Shown: positions 56,906 to 64,000 of the stretch, piece after piece
Position numbering within the stretch: position 1 is the stretch's first letter
Layout: each line of letters starts with the position of its first letter
Assembly (NCBI GenBank): GCA_963822905.1
Contig: CAWGJF010000001.1
Location: forward strand, 1,674,001 to 1,738,000
Length of the DNA stretch: 64,000 bases
Reading direction: 5' to 3'
From: CAWGJF01 sp963822905
GTDB taxonomy: Bacteria > Bacteroidota > Ignavibacteria > Ignavibacteriales > Ignavibacteriaceae
Made by a program: the position numbers and the translations under genes
Notes under the pieces: model-generated
Databases searched by the model: none
What the model saw: only the letters and a program-made list of their open reading frames with translations
What the model was told of the DNA's origin: nothing

Positions 56906-57736
56906 TCACTTATTTAATTCAGCCGGCAGATTTTTCTTTATAAAATTTTCTAACGATTCAGCCTTCTGCCAGTAGCTATTGAATACTTCTTTTTGTGCTA
57001 TTGCAAAACTCGGGTGTGTTATAATCATCGTAGTGATACTTGGTGTTAAAGAAACAGGATCATTCAAAGCAAGCATTGTAACTCTTTGATCAATGATAGC
57101 AAGCTTCATCGGCAGTTTATTAATTACTCTTACTTCTTCTCCCATCCTGGAATAATGTTCCATCATACTGATGAAGTTAACCTTTGATGATTCATCCATA
57201 CTGTTATCGTATTCATACAGTCCTTTGCAAACAACATTTCTAACCAGGAGTTCGTTCTCATATTCTATATTATCTTCAGGTGGTATGCTGTAAGGTCCTT
57301 TATTAAAAACAAGCTCTTCTGTTTTTGCATTTTCCTGTATCATCAGCCATCTTTCTTTTATCTGACCGATCTCAGTAAGCACTTCGATATATTCTAATGG
57401 ATCATTAAATGTTTTTGTATTCCTGTATATCTCTTCCAGACTTTTATTTAATTCCTCCAAAGTTTTTCTCTTTTTATCATATTCAGAGGATAGGTTGTCC
57501 AGTACTATCTTTGGATTAATGGCTTTAAAGACTTTAGTCCCATTCCTGTAACTCTCATTGCACAATCCTTTTTTTACAAGGTTTTGTAATACTTCGTAAG
57601 CTTTGGTACGGCTGACAGTAGTTATTTTTGCTATCTCAGGTGCAGTAAATTCTCGCTTCTGTAACAGTGCCAAATACACTTCACTCTCTCTTCGGGGAAT
57701 GTCTAGCATTTGAAACTGATCTATTAAATCTTTCAT
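56906..57736 (-). CDS. TrmB-family transcriptional regulator
   Basis: The 276-residue protein has an N-terminal TrmB winged helix (LDIPRRESEVYLALLQKREFTAPEIAKITTVSRTKAYEVLQNLVKKGL), then a coiled segment (residues about 85-105) and an effector domain. TrmB regulators control sugar transport and metabolism in archaea and some bacteria. It is the last gene of the PIG-L/symporter group, 132 bases after the symporter stop. A nested inverted repeat lies just upstream of its start. Confidence 0.87.
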   Translation of the reverse strand: MKDLIDQFQMLDIPRRESEVYLALLQKREFTAPEIAKITTVSRTKAYEVLQNLVKKGLCNESYRNGTKVFKAINPKIVLDNLSSEYDKKRKTLEELNKSLEEIYRNTKTFNDPLEYIEVLTEIGQIKERWLMIQENAKTEELVFNKGPYSIPPEDNIEYENELLVRNVVCKGLYEYDNSMDESSKVNFISMMEHYSRMGEEVRVINKLPMKLAIIDQRVTMLALNDPVSLTPSITTMIITHPSFAIAQKEVFNSYWQKAESLENFIKKNLPAELNK

Positions 57737-57755
57737 ATTTCCTCTGTTTTTCTAA

Positions 57756-57795
57756 TGTGTCCCCTATAGGGGGAGATTCCCCACATAGGGACACA
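57756..57795. repeat. Nested inverted repeat in the trmB-type leader
   Basis: An outer stem TGTGTCCC / GGGACACA (57756-57763 with 57788-57795) encloses a CCCCTATAGGGG palindrome (57761-57772). It sits 20 bases before the TrmB-type start codon on the minus strand. It could be an operator for that regulator, an attenuator, or a dispersed repeat of the type seen at 26.2-26.5 kb. Confidence 0.7.
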
Positions 57796-57868
57796 CAATA
57801 TTATGAATTATTAATTTTAGTTACAATAGTGAAAATAAGATTCAAAAGATAAATTGGAAAAGAAATTA

Positions 57869-59569
57869 TCAGACTTTATGGAGGCGATTTAATATAGAAT
57901 TCAAACTCAAACCTAATCCCAGCACCAGCACCAGCACACAGCCGATCATATTAAACCAGAGAAAAGGAATTGTTGTAAAGAAATAGCAAAAAAGAACAAC
58001 TATTTCCGCAATTATAGCAGCGATAAATGTAGGTGTTCCTCCAACTCTCTTTAAATAAAATGCAGTAAGAAAAATTCCAAGTATAGTTCCATAAACAAGT
58101 GAGCCGAGAATATTTACTGCTTCTACAAGAGAACCAAGCTGTTGAGCAAGCAATGCAAACATAATTGCATACATTCCCCAGAGCACTGTAGATATTTTAG
58201 AAATGAAAACATAGTGCTTGTCGTCGGCATCTTTTTTTATTAGCCTTTTGTAAAAATCAATCGTCGTTGTTGAAGCAAGTGCGTTCAGTTCAGCAGAAGT
58301 GGAAGACATCGAAGCCGAAAGGATTGCAGCAAGCACTAATCCGATTAAACCAATAGGCATAAAGTTTACTATGAATGAAATAAAAATATAGTTTGTATCG
58401 TCAGTATCTGCATCGGGGTTTGCTTTCTTGATCAGTTCTTTAGCTTCTGTGCGTGTTGTTTGTGCTTCATTTTCTTTTTCAGCAAGTTTTTGTTTGTTCT
58501 TTTCAATTGCAACTTTATCATTTGCATCAATTGAATTCAGAAGGGAAGTAATATTATCCCTCTTTTCATCCTGTATCTTTTCGTAACTATTCTGAAGTCC
58601 GGAATACTGTTCCGAGTAAACGCTGTTCTTCACAAGATCTTCCTGCACGGGATTAAAGAAGAGCGGGGGAGTAACAAACTGGTAGAATACAAAAACCATC
58701 GCACCGATAAATAGTATGATAAACTGCATCGGTACTTTCACAAGCCCGTTAACTAATAATGCAATTCTGCTTTGTGCAATAGAACTTCCGGCTAAATATC
58801 TCTGCACCTGCGACTGGTCAGTTCCAAAATATGAAAGCATTAAGAATGTTCCGCCAATCATACCCGACCAGAATGTATAACGGTTGTTCAGATCAAAACT
58901 GAAATCAATTGCATTGAGTTTTCCCATCTTTCCGGCAATGTAAGCCGCATCGATAAATGAAACCTTCTCAGGAAGAAGTATGTATATCATAGCGAAAGCA
59001 GCAAACATTCCAATCGTTATAATAACCATCTGGAGTAAATGTGTTTTGTTAACTGCTTCAGTTCCGCCGACCGCAGTGTAGATAATTACAAGAGCCCCGA
59101 TAAGAATTATCGTCGTGTTTATTTCCCATCCGAGTATAACCGAAAGTATAATGGAAGGAGCATAAATTGTAAATCCAGCAGCAAGACCACGTTGTGATAA
59201 AAATAAAGCACTACCAAGCATCCGGTTCTTCAGATCAAATCTTTTTTCAAGATACTCGTAAGCGGTATAGACATTAAGTTTATTATAAATCGGGACAGCA
59301 GTGATCGAGAGAATTATCATTGCAACAGGAAGACCAAGATAGAACTGCACGAACCGCATTCCATCAACATAAGCTTGACCCGGCGTTGAAAGGAAAGTGA
59401 TAGCGCTGGCTTGTGTAGCCATAATTGAAAGAGTTATCGTAAACCAGGGGGCTTTTCGTCCGGCACGGATGTAGGAATCAATATCAGACGTCTTGCGGGT
59501 TTTCCAGGTTCCATAGATAACCACGAACCCAAGAAAACCGCACATAATAATCCAGTCAATCGGGCTCAC
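57869..59569 (-). CDS. Sodium:solute symporter (SSS family)
   Basis: A 566-residue symporter with about 14 membrane segments. YIRAGRKAPWFTITLSIMATQASAITFLSTPGQAYVDG is the first-repeat Na-site region of SSS proteins related to sugar and sialic acid carriers. A charged coiled insertion (about 330-375) lies between core helices. The start is GTG at 59569 and overlaps the stop of the 46-residue gene (GTGA). Linkage to a PIG-L deacetylase and a TrmB regulator suggests an amino-sugar or similar substrate. Confidence 0.9.
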   Translation of the reverse strand: MSPIDWIIMCGFLGFVVIYGTWKTRKTSDIDSYIRAGRKAPWFTITLSIMATQASAITFLSTPGQAYVDGMRFVQFYLGLPVAMIILSITAVPIYNKLNVYTAYEYLEKRFDLKNRMLGSALFLSQRGLAAGFTIYAPSIILSVILGWEINTTIILIGALVIIYTAVGGTEAVNKTHLLQMVIITIGMFAAFAMIYILLPEKVSFIDAAYIAGKMGKLNAIDFSFDLNNRYTFWSGMIGGTFLMLSYFGTDQSQVQRYLAGSSIAQSRIALLVNGLVKVPMQFIILFIGAMVFVFYQFVTPPLFFNPVQEDLVKNSVYSEQYSGLQNSYEKIQDEKRDNITSLLNSIDANDKVAIEKNKQKLAEKENEAQTTRTEAKELIKKANPDADTDDTNYIFISFIVNFMPIGLIGLVLAAILSASMSSTSAELNALASTTTIDFYKRLIKKDADDKHYVFISKISTVLWGMYAIMFALLAQQLGSLVEAVNILGSLVYGTILGIFLTAFYLKRVGGTPTFIAAIIAEIVVLFCYFFTTIPFLWFNMIGCVLVLVLGLGLSLNSILNRLHKV

Positions 59570-59706
59570 TCAAAAACCTTTGTGAAAAAGTAGAAGAATA
59601 AAATAAGTACTACAAGTTCACTAAGGACAATTGTGTAAAGGTTTTTCCATGATTTACCAAATGGGGGAGCTTCGGTTTTATCCAAATGGTTTTTTTCAGC
59701 TTCCAT
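59566..59706 (-). CDS. 46-residue single-helix membrane protein between deacetylase and symporter
   Basis: From ATG 59706 the frame reads MEAEKNHLDKTEAPPFG..., a soluble N-terminus of about 25 residues, then one membrane helix (TIVLSELVVLILFFYFF) and TKVFE. Its start lies inside the last 11 bases of the PIG-L gene and its TGA overlaps the symporter GTG. Such tight coupling on both sides makes it a very likely real gene. An accessory or stabilising subunit of the symporter is the natural inference. Confidence 0.78.
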   Translation of the reverse strand: MEAEKNHLDKTEAPPFGKSWKNLYTIVLSELVVLILFFYFFTKVFE

Positions 59707-62191
59707 GGTTTCCCGCTGATATCAGGTTTACAAATAGTCTTATTGCCCCGGGAACTCCTGCGGGCAACTCTCTGAAGAAGGACAAACCTGTGTAAACAAA
59801 TGTACCTTTTCCATAAGTTGTGTAAAGTAAAGAACTTTTAAGAGGAGTTTGATTAGTATCATTCATTTCCAACAATGGCTGGTAGCGTTCATCCCATTGG
59901 TTCGGAAAATATAATCCTCTTTCCTGTATCCAGCCTTTAAAATCATTTAAAGTAATTTTATTTGGATAATTCATCAAAGGATTTTTCTCATCCAGAATTT
60001 TAACCGGCGAATCTTCTTCTGTCACTCTGTCATGTGAAATTGTTAATGGGTAAACTCCCGGTTCCATTATCAAAGCTCCGGTTGTGTTGTACTGTTCAAC
60101 AAGAGTCCCGCCATTATTTACATATTCGTTCAGCTTTTCATTATAAATCGGAATTTTATCAATGGTGTTGAAAGCCCTGATTCCAACAATTATTGCATCA
60201 AAACCTGCAAGACTTCCATTCATAATAGAATGATCATCAAGCATAGTTACATTAAAGCCAAGTTGCGAAAGTATTTCAGGAATTTTATCTCCCGAACCAG
60301 GCAGGTAACCGATTTTTGCAACCTGTGATTTACCGATATCTACATAAACAAGTTTTGCTTGAGCTTCAGGAAGGTAAACCTGTTCAGGAATATGCTTGTA
60401 ATTAATTCTAACCATCGAGTTGTTGAAATCTTTTCCATCCAGAACTACTTTCGCTTTTAAATTTGATATTGTTGAAGTTTCAGATGGATTCAGACTTACG
60501 GTGAAAGATGATACTTCTCCTTTTTTCATAGAAGGAAAATCAAATTTGGATGGGTTTATCTTCCAACCGTTCTCGGCTTCAATAATTAATTCACCTTTCG
60601 GAATATCTTTTTGAGCAGCTACAGTTACCGCAATCACTTTTTTATTCAGATTTCCAAATAGTAGAAGCGGTTGTTCAAACTGAATTGTAACAGGAGGTAC
60701 AACTTCAACAGGTTGATAAATTTCACCATCAACCGGATCAGTATAATTGTAAAATACAGGTGTTGAATAACTAAATACTTCACCTGATATCTCCAATGAG
60801 AATTCAACAGTTATTTGTGGTGGCGCTTCAGCAAGCCCCAGCAACTTTGGATTACTAACTTCATAAGTTCCGTAACCATGGTTTTCTACCAGCCAATAAG
60901 GTTGAGTATATTCAAAACCAGTTGGTATAGTTACCACCGCAGAATTTTCCACCAGGTTATTATTTTTTAAATCAGTTTGAAGATTTGTTGTTGAGATAAA
61001 AGGAAAAGAAATTTTATCGAGTTTCACATCTGCATTTGATCGGTTAACAATGTCCGTAGTAATTCTTAAAGTATCTCCCGGAACAACTGTCTTCTGTTCG
61101 GTTACCGATTCTATCCACAACCCTAAACAGGATTTTATCACAGCTTTTATTTCTTTTGATTTGATTTCTTTCCAGTATTCATCATCAATATTTTGAACCA
61201 ACTTGTATGCTTTAACTAAATCAGGAACAATTGATGAGGGATTTTCAGGATCAAATTCCTTTTCCGCTTTTAAAAGCATTGCAGAAATTTGATCTGATCC
61301 GTTTATCCTGTTCCAGCTTAGATCAATACCGTCGAATACTTTTTTAGGGTAATTTGTTTTGTCGAGTGAATAAAAATAATTTTCATAATCACCTCTTCTG
61401 GCTGATGCGCCGAATCCCTGACTTTTATGCATGCTTCTGCTAAGTGCGGCAATTTCCATATAAGATTTTCCAAGAAGCTGGTTATATTTTCCGAGATTGA
61501 TTTCTGCTAAAGTATCAGCATCAATTCCCATTGATTTTAATGCAGGAGTCCATGCATTCCAGAAAATTCTTTTCACTTTCCATGGTTTCACATACTTAAG
61601 CTGTTCGGGAAAAGAATTCGGATCATTTGAAATTTTAAAAGCGTCAAGAGCCAGAATTGCAGAAGCGGTGTGATGTCCATGTCCACCTTCTCCTGTAGTC
61701 GGGAATCTTGTAATTATTACATCAGGTCTGAATTTTCTTATCACATAAACTACATCAGAAAGAATTTTTTGCTTATCCCAGAATTTGAATGTTTCATCGG
61801 GTGATTTTGTATAACCAAAATCTATTGCTCTTGAAAAAAACTGTTCTGCTCCATCAATTCTTCTTGCCTGTAAAAGCTCCTGTGTCCTGATAATTCCAAG
61901 CAATTCACCCTGCTCATCACCAATCAAATTCTGTCCGCCGTCTCCACGCGTCATTGCAAGATAACCGGTTCTCAAATGTTTTTCAGTTGTCAGGTATGAA
62001 AGCAAAGCTGTATTTTCATCATCAGGATGTGCCGCTATGTATAAAACACTTCCTACAACATTCAGTTTTTGCAGGGCAAGTTTAATCTGTGACGAATTCA
62101 TTATTTGAGAAGGCTGGGAATGAAGTGTTGAGATTGAAAATAGTATTAATAAAAAGATTTGCGTAACCGGTAAAATATATTTTTGTTTCAT
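59696..62191 (-). CDS. Exported PIG-L/LmbE-family deacetylase
   Basis: The 831-residue protein has a signal peptide (to about residue 25). A PIG-L N-acetylglucosaminyl deacetylase domain follows (about 45-300), with the zinc motif AHPDDE (H55, D57, D58) and the third ligand region GEGGHGHHTAS near residue 170. The rest is beta-sandwich (NPCBM/NEW3-like, about 370-620) and a C-terminal Rossmann-like part (GFDAIIVGIRAFN, VNNGGTLVEQYNTTG). It probably removes acyl groups from amino sugars outside the cytoplasm. It is the first gene of a four-gene operon. Confidence 0.9.
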   Translation of the reverse strand: MKQKYILPVTQIFLLILFSISTLHSQPSQIMNSSQIKLALQKLNVVGSVLYIAAHPDDENTALLSYLTTEKHLRTGYLAMTRGDGGQNLIGDEQGELLGIIRTQELLQARRIDGAEQFFSRAIDFGYTKSPDETFKFWDKQKILSDVVYVIRKFRPDVIITRFPTTGEGGHGHHTASAILALDAFKISNDPNSFPEQLKYVKPWKVKRIFWNAWTPALKSMGIDADTLAEINLGKYNQLLGKSYMEIAALSRSMHKSQGFGASARRGDYENYFYSLDKTNYPKKVFDGIDLSWNRINGSDQISAMLLKAEKEFDPENPSSIVPDLVKAYKLVQNIDDEYWKEIKSKEIKAVIKSCLGLWIESVTEQKTVVPGDTLRITTDIVNRSNADVKLDKISFPFISTTNLQTDLKNNNLVENSAVVTIPTGFEYTQPYWLVENHGYGTYEVSNPKLLGLAEAPPQITVEFSLEISGEVFSYSTPVFYNYTDPVDGEIYQPVEVVPPVTIQFEQPLLLFGNLNKKVIAVTVAAQKDIPKGELIIEAENGWKINPSKFDFPSMKKGEVSSFTVSLNPSETSTISNLKAKVVLDGKDFNNSMVRINYKHIPEQVYLPEAQAKLVYVDIGKSQVAKIGYLPGSGDKIPEILSQLGFNVTMLDDHSIMNGSLAGFDAIIVGIRAFNTIDKIPIYNEKLNEYVNNGGTLVEQYNTTGALIMEPGVYPLTISHDRVTEEDSPVKILDEKNPLMNYPNKITLNDFKGWIQERGLYFPNQWDERYQPLLEMNDTNQTPLKSSLLYTTYGKGTFVYTGLSFFRELPAGVPGAIRLFVNLISAGNHGS

Positions 62192-62409
62192 AAGCCCGAC
62201 GTTATATTAAAATGATTGGAATAAAAGTTAATGATTTTCACTTTATCCTGAAAACCAATTTCATCTTACTTTTTTATCTTTTTATCACCAAACCGATTTG
62301 GATGAAATGAAAATAATAGGGATGAACTGTTATATATGAATATAATTACAAATCTTTAATATTCTATAAATCCCAATGATTAAGCAATAAATTCGTTTTA
62401 TATATTTCT

Positions 62410-62417
62410 TATATTTG
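62410..62417 (+). promoter_or_regulatory. Possible -7 promoter box of kdsA
   Basis: TATATTTG matches the TAnnTTTG -7 element of Bacteroidota promoters and lies 26 bases before the kdsA ATG. No matching -33 TTTG was found at the expected distance, so this is tentative. Confidence 0.3.
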
Positions 62418-62442
62418 TACCAAATTATTCAGGCAGAATTTA

Positions 62443-63264
62443 ATGATTCAATTAAATGATATAAAAATTGGTGGTGGAAATAAATTCGTTCTTATTGCCG
62501 GACCTTGTGTTGTTGAAAGCAGGGAAATAACATTTCAGACAGCAGAAGAAATAAAAAGAATTGCAACGAAGCTGAACATTCCATTTATTTTCAAGTCCAG
62601 TTATAAAAAAGCAAACCGGACAAGTGTAAATTCTTTCACTGGCCTTGGTGATTCTGAAGCATTAAATATTTTAAGTGATGTTAAAGAAAAAATTAAAGTT
62701 CCGCTTTTAACCGATGTTCATTCAAAAGAAGAAATTAAAAATGTTGCTGAAGTAGCAGATATTCTTCAGATACCTGCATTTCTTTCCAGGCAAACTGAAA
62801 TGCTGGTTGCTGCAGGTGAAAGCGGAAAGGTAGTGAATATAAAAAAGGGACAGTTCCTTGCTCCCGATGAAATGGAGCATGCAATAAAGAAAGTGGAATC
62901 AACCGGGAATAAAAATATATTATTGACTGAAAGAGGAAGTTCGTTTGGTTACCATAATCTTGTTGTTGATATGCGTTCGCTGGTTATAATGAAAAGCTTT
63001 GGTTACCCTGTTTTGATGGATGCGACACATTCTGTTCAGCTACCCGGGAAAGATACAATGAGTGGTGGACAGCCAATGTTCATAAAACCACTTGCACGTG
63101 CAGCTACAGCTATCGGTATTGATGCGTTATTTCTTGAAGTTCATCCAGATCCTTCAAAAGCACTGAGCGATGCTGCAAGTCAGCTTCCTTTGAGCGAACT
63201 GGAAAGTTTGCTAATTGAAATAAAAATGATTGATGATTTAATAAAAAGTTTTAATAAAGTTTGA
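62443..63264 (+). CDS. kdsA: 3-deoxy-8-phosphooctulonate synthase (KDO-8-P synthase)
   Basis: KdsA condenses PEP with arabinose-5-phosphate to make the KDO precursor for lipopolysaccharide. Signatures present: LIAGPCVVESRE, IFKSSYKKANRTS, LTDVHSKEE, IPAFLSRQTEML, LTERGSSFGYHNLVVDMRSL and DATHSVQLPG, with HPDPS near the end. Its 273 residues are normal. It implies a KDO-containing outer membrane. Its TGA overlaps the next gene's ATG. Confidence 0.97.
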   Translation: MIQLNDIKIGGGNKFVLIAGPCVVESREITFQTAEEIKRIATKLNIPFIFKSSYKKANRTSVNSFTGLGDSEALNILSDVKEKIKVPLLTDVHSKEEIKNVAEVADILQIPAFLSRQTEMLVAAGESGKVVNIKKGQFLAPDEMEHAIKKVESTGNKNILLTERGSSFGYHNLVVDMRSLVIMKSFGYPVLMDATHSVQLPGKDTMSGGQPMFIKPLARAATAIGIDALFLEVHPDPSKALSDAASQLPLSELESLLIEIKMIDDLIKSFNKV

Positions 63265-63956
63265 TGGTGGATTTTCCCAGGGAGATATATAATTCCGAAA
63301 AAGAAATATTATTTTCGGTATTACCCGAATCTAAGAGCGGGTATAAAAAATACCGGCAGCGGATATCTGGAATGAAAGTAATAGGGCAGGGAAGATTCGG
63401 TGGAGGTAATTTTATTTTAGGATTTGAAGGTGACGAGGTTGAACTCGATATTCCATCAGCATCAGTATTTTCATCCGGCATTGTCAGGTACAATGAAGTT
63501 AAATTTGATGTTACAATTCACGAAGATGAAGAAAATCAAATTGAGTATGATATTTCTCCTTTTGGAAAATTAAAACCAGAAGAAAATATTAAAATTGATT
63601 CTGTAGCAAGTCTTTCTTCCTGGAATAAAGGTGAAAAATCTCCTTATACAAATTCAGCGGTTAAAGAATATGTTGTCCTTAATAATAAATTCATTCTTGT
63701 AATTGATCAATCAGCAAAAAAAATATGGATGAATGATATGGAAACCGGAGTAAATCATATCATACCATTGACTAACTATTACAACGAGCTAATGAGATAT
63801 AAAAATATTCGTGAACATGATATAGCATTAAAACCGGGAAGGTTTTTTGATGACCTGGATAAATACTCTGAACAAGATATTCTTTCTGCTTTTTTGAAAT
63901 ATGATAAATATATGAATAGGTTCAATCTTCAGCAGAAGATATTTTCGAAAAATTGA
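63264..63956 (+). CDS. Conserved protein of unknown function downstream of kdsA
   Basis: A soluble 230-residue protein starting at ATG 63264, which overlaps the kdsA stop (TGATG). A TTG at 63261 is less likely. It is mixed alpha/beta, with GQGRFGGGNFILGFEGDEVELDIPSASVFSSG in the first half and an acidic, helical C-terminus (RFFDDLDKYSEQDILSAFLKYDKY). I do not recognise the family. Coupling to kdsA suggests a role in lipopolysaccharide or envelope synthesis. After its stop an AGAGG and a TTG at 63992 may begin another gene cut by the window end. Confidence 0.7.
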   Translation: MVDFPREIYNSEKEILFSVLPESKSGYKKYRQRISGMKVIGQGRFGGGNFILGFEGDEVELDIPSASVFSSGIVRYNEVKFDVTIHEDEENQIEYDISPFGKLKPEENIKIDSVASLSSWNKGEKSPYTNSAVKEYVVLNNKFILVIDQSAKKIWMNDMETGVNHIIPLTNYYNELMRYKNIREHDIALKPGRFFDDLDKYSEQDILSAFLKYDKYMNRFNLQQKIFSKN

Positions 63957-64000
63957 TCTTATAAAAGAAAAAAATTTTAAGAGGCTAAATTGAATTCTAA

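Noticed and set aside
1..64000. tRNA, rRNA or CRISPR array
   Set aside because: No T-loop consensus with cloverleaf, no rRNA-like stretch and no regularly spaced repeats were seen on either strand by eye.

Overview
The window is AT-rich, densely coded DNA that reads as a member of the Ignavibacteria (Bacteroidota/Chlorobiota group), probably from an environmental genome. The assignment is inferred from gene content: the type IX secretion (T9SS) translocon protein SprA next to the regulator PorX, several cargo proteins with the T9SS type A C-terminal sorting domain (NYPNPFNP...), a hybrid two-component sensor with AraC output, and housekeeping proteins of Bacteroidota type. No tRNA, rRNA, CRISPR array or complete insertion sequence was seen.

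Layout. 1-16.2 kb is conserved core: sprA (3' end), porX, tsaE, tsaB, a DUF1573 protein, accD and panC, meeting coaX-birA head to tail; then a small-heat-shock/dnaK/small-heat-shock cluster, a membrane acyltransferase-like protein, ruvB, an M1 peptidase and a membrane protein. accD, panC, coaX and birA together serve CoA, fatty acid and biotin metabolism. 16.3-26.8 kb holds a T9SS cargo gene with one frameshift, a sodium:solute symporter preceded by a tiny membrane protein, a PiT phosphate transporter with a helical C-terminal extension, a TetR regulator, a YtxH protein, a dihaem cytochrome c, a STAS protein and a cluster of palindromic repeats.

26.86-37.35 kb is an all-minus-strand defence island, and it is decaying. 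In order of transcription it has a type IIG-like restriction-methylase, an AIPR-family protein split by a single in-frame TGA, an intact Abi_C protein, a helicase with a C-terminal ECK nuclease-like motif and about a dozen frameshifts, a winged-helix/DUF488 fusion with three frameshifts and an in-frame palindromic insert, and a companion protein with one frameshift. Relic ends of a second methylase copy lie on both sides of the methylase-AIPR pair. The last three genes look like one functional unit and are the best candidate here for a poorly described system.

37.6-42.7 kb is a stress and transport block: exported rubrerythrin, histidine kinase, response regulator, DUF2231 membrane protein and SulP anion transporter. 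43.4-56.8 kb is cell-surface biology: a cohesin-like T9SS protein (one frameshift), a 14-repeat FG-GAP protein ending in dockerin-like repeats, a one-component-like hybrid sensor of about 1390 residues, a DUF6266-like protein next to an orphan T9SS sorting-domain relic, and an 813-residue BNR-type T9SS protein. 56.9-62.2 kb is an operon of PIG-L deacetylase, 46-residue membrane peptide, sodium:solute symporter and TrmB-type regulator. The window ends with kdsA and an unknown gene overlapping it.

Two apparent frameshifts also occur outside the island, so some indels could be sequence errors. Their heavy clustering in particular island genes, with intact genes between, argues that much of the decay is real.
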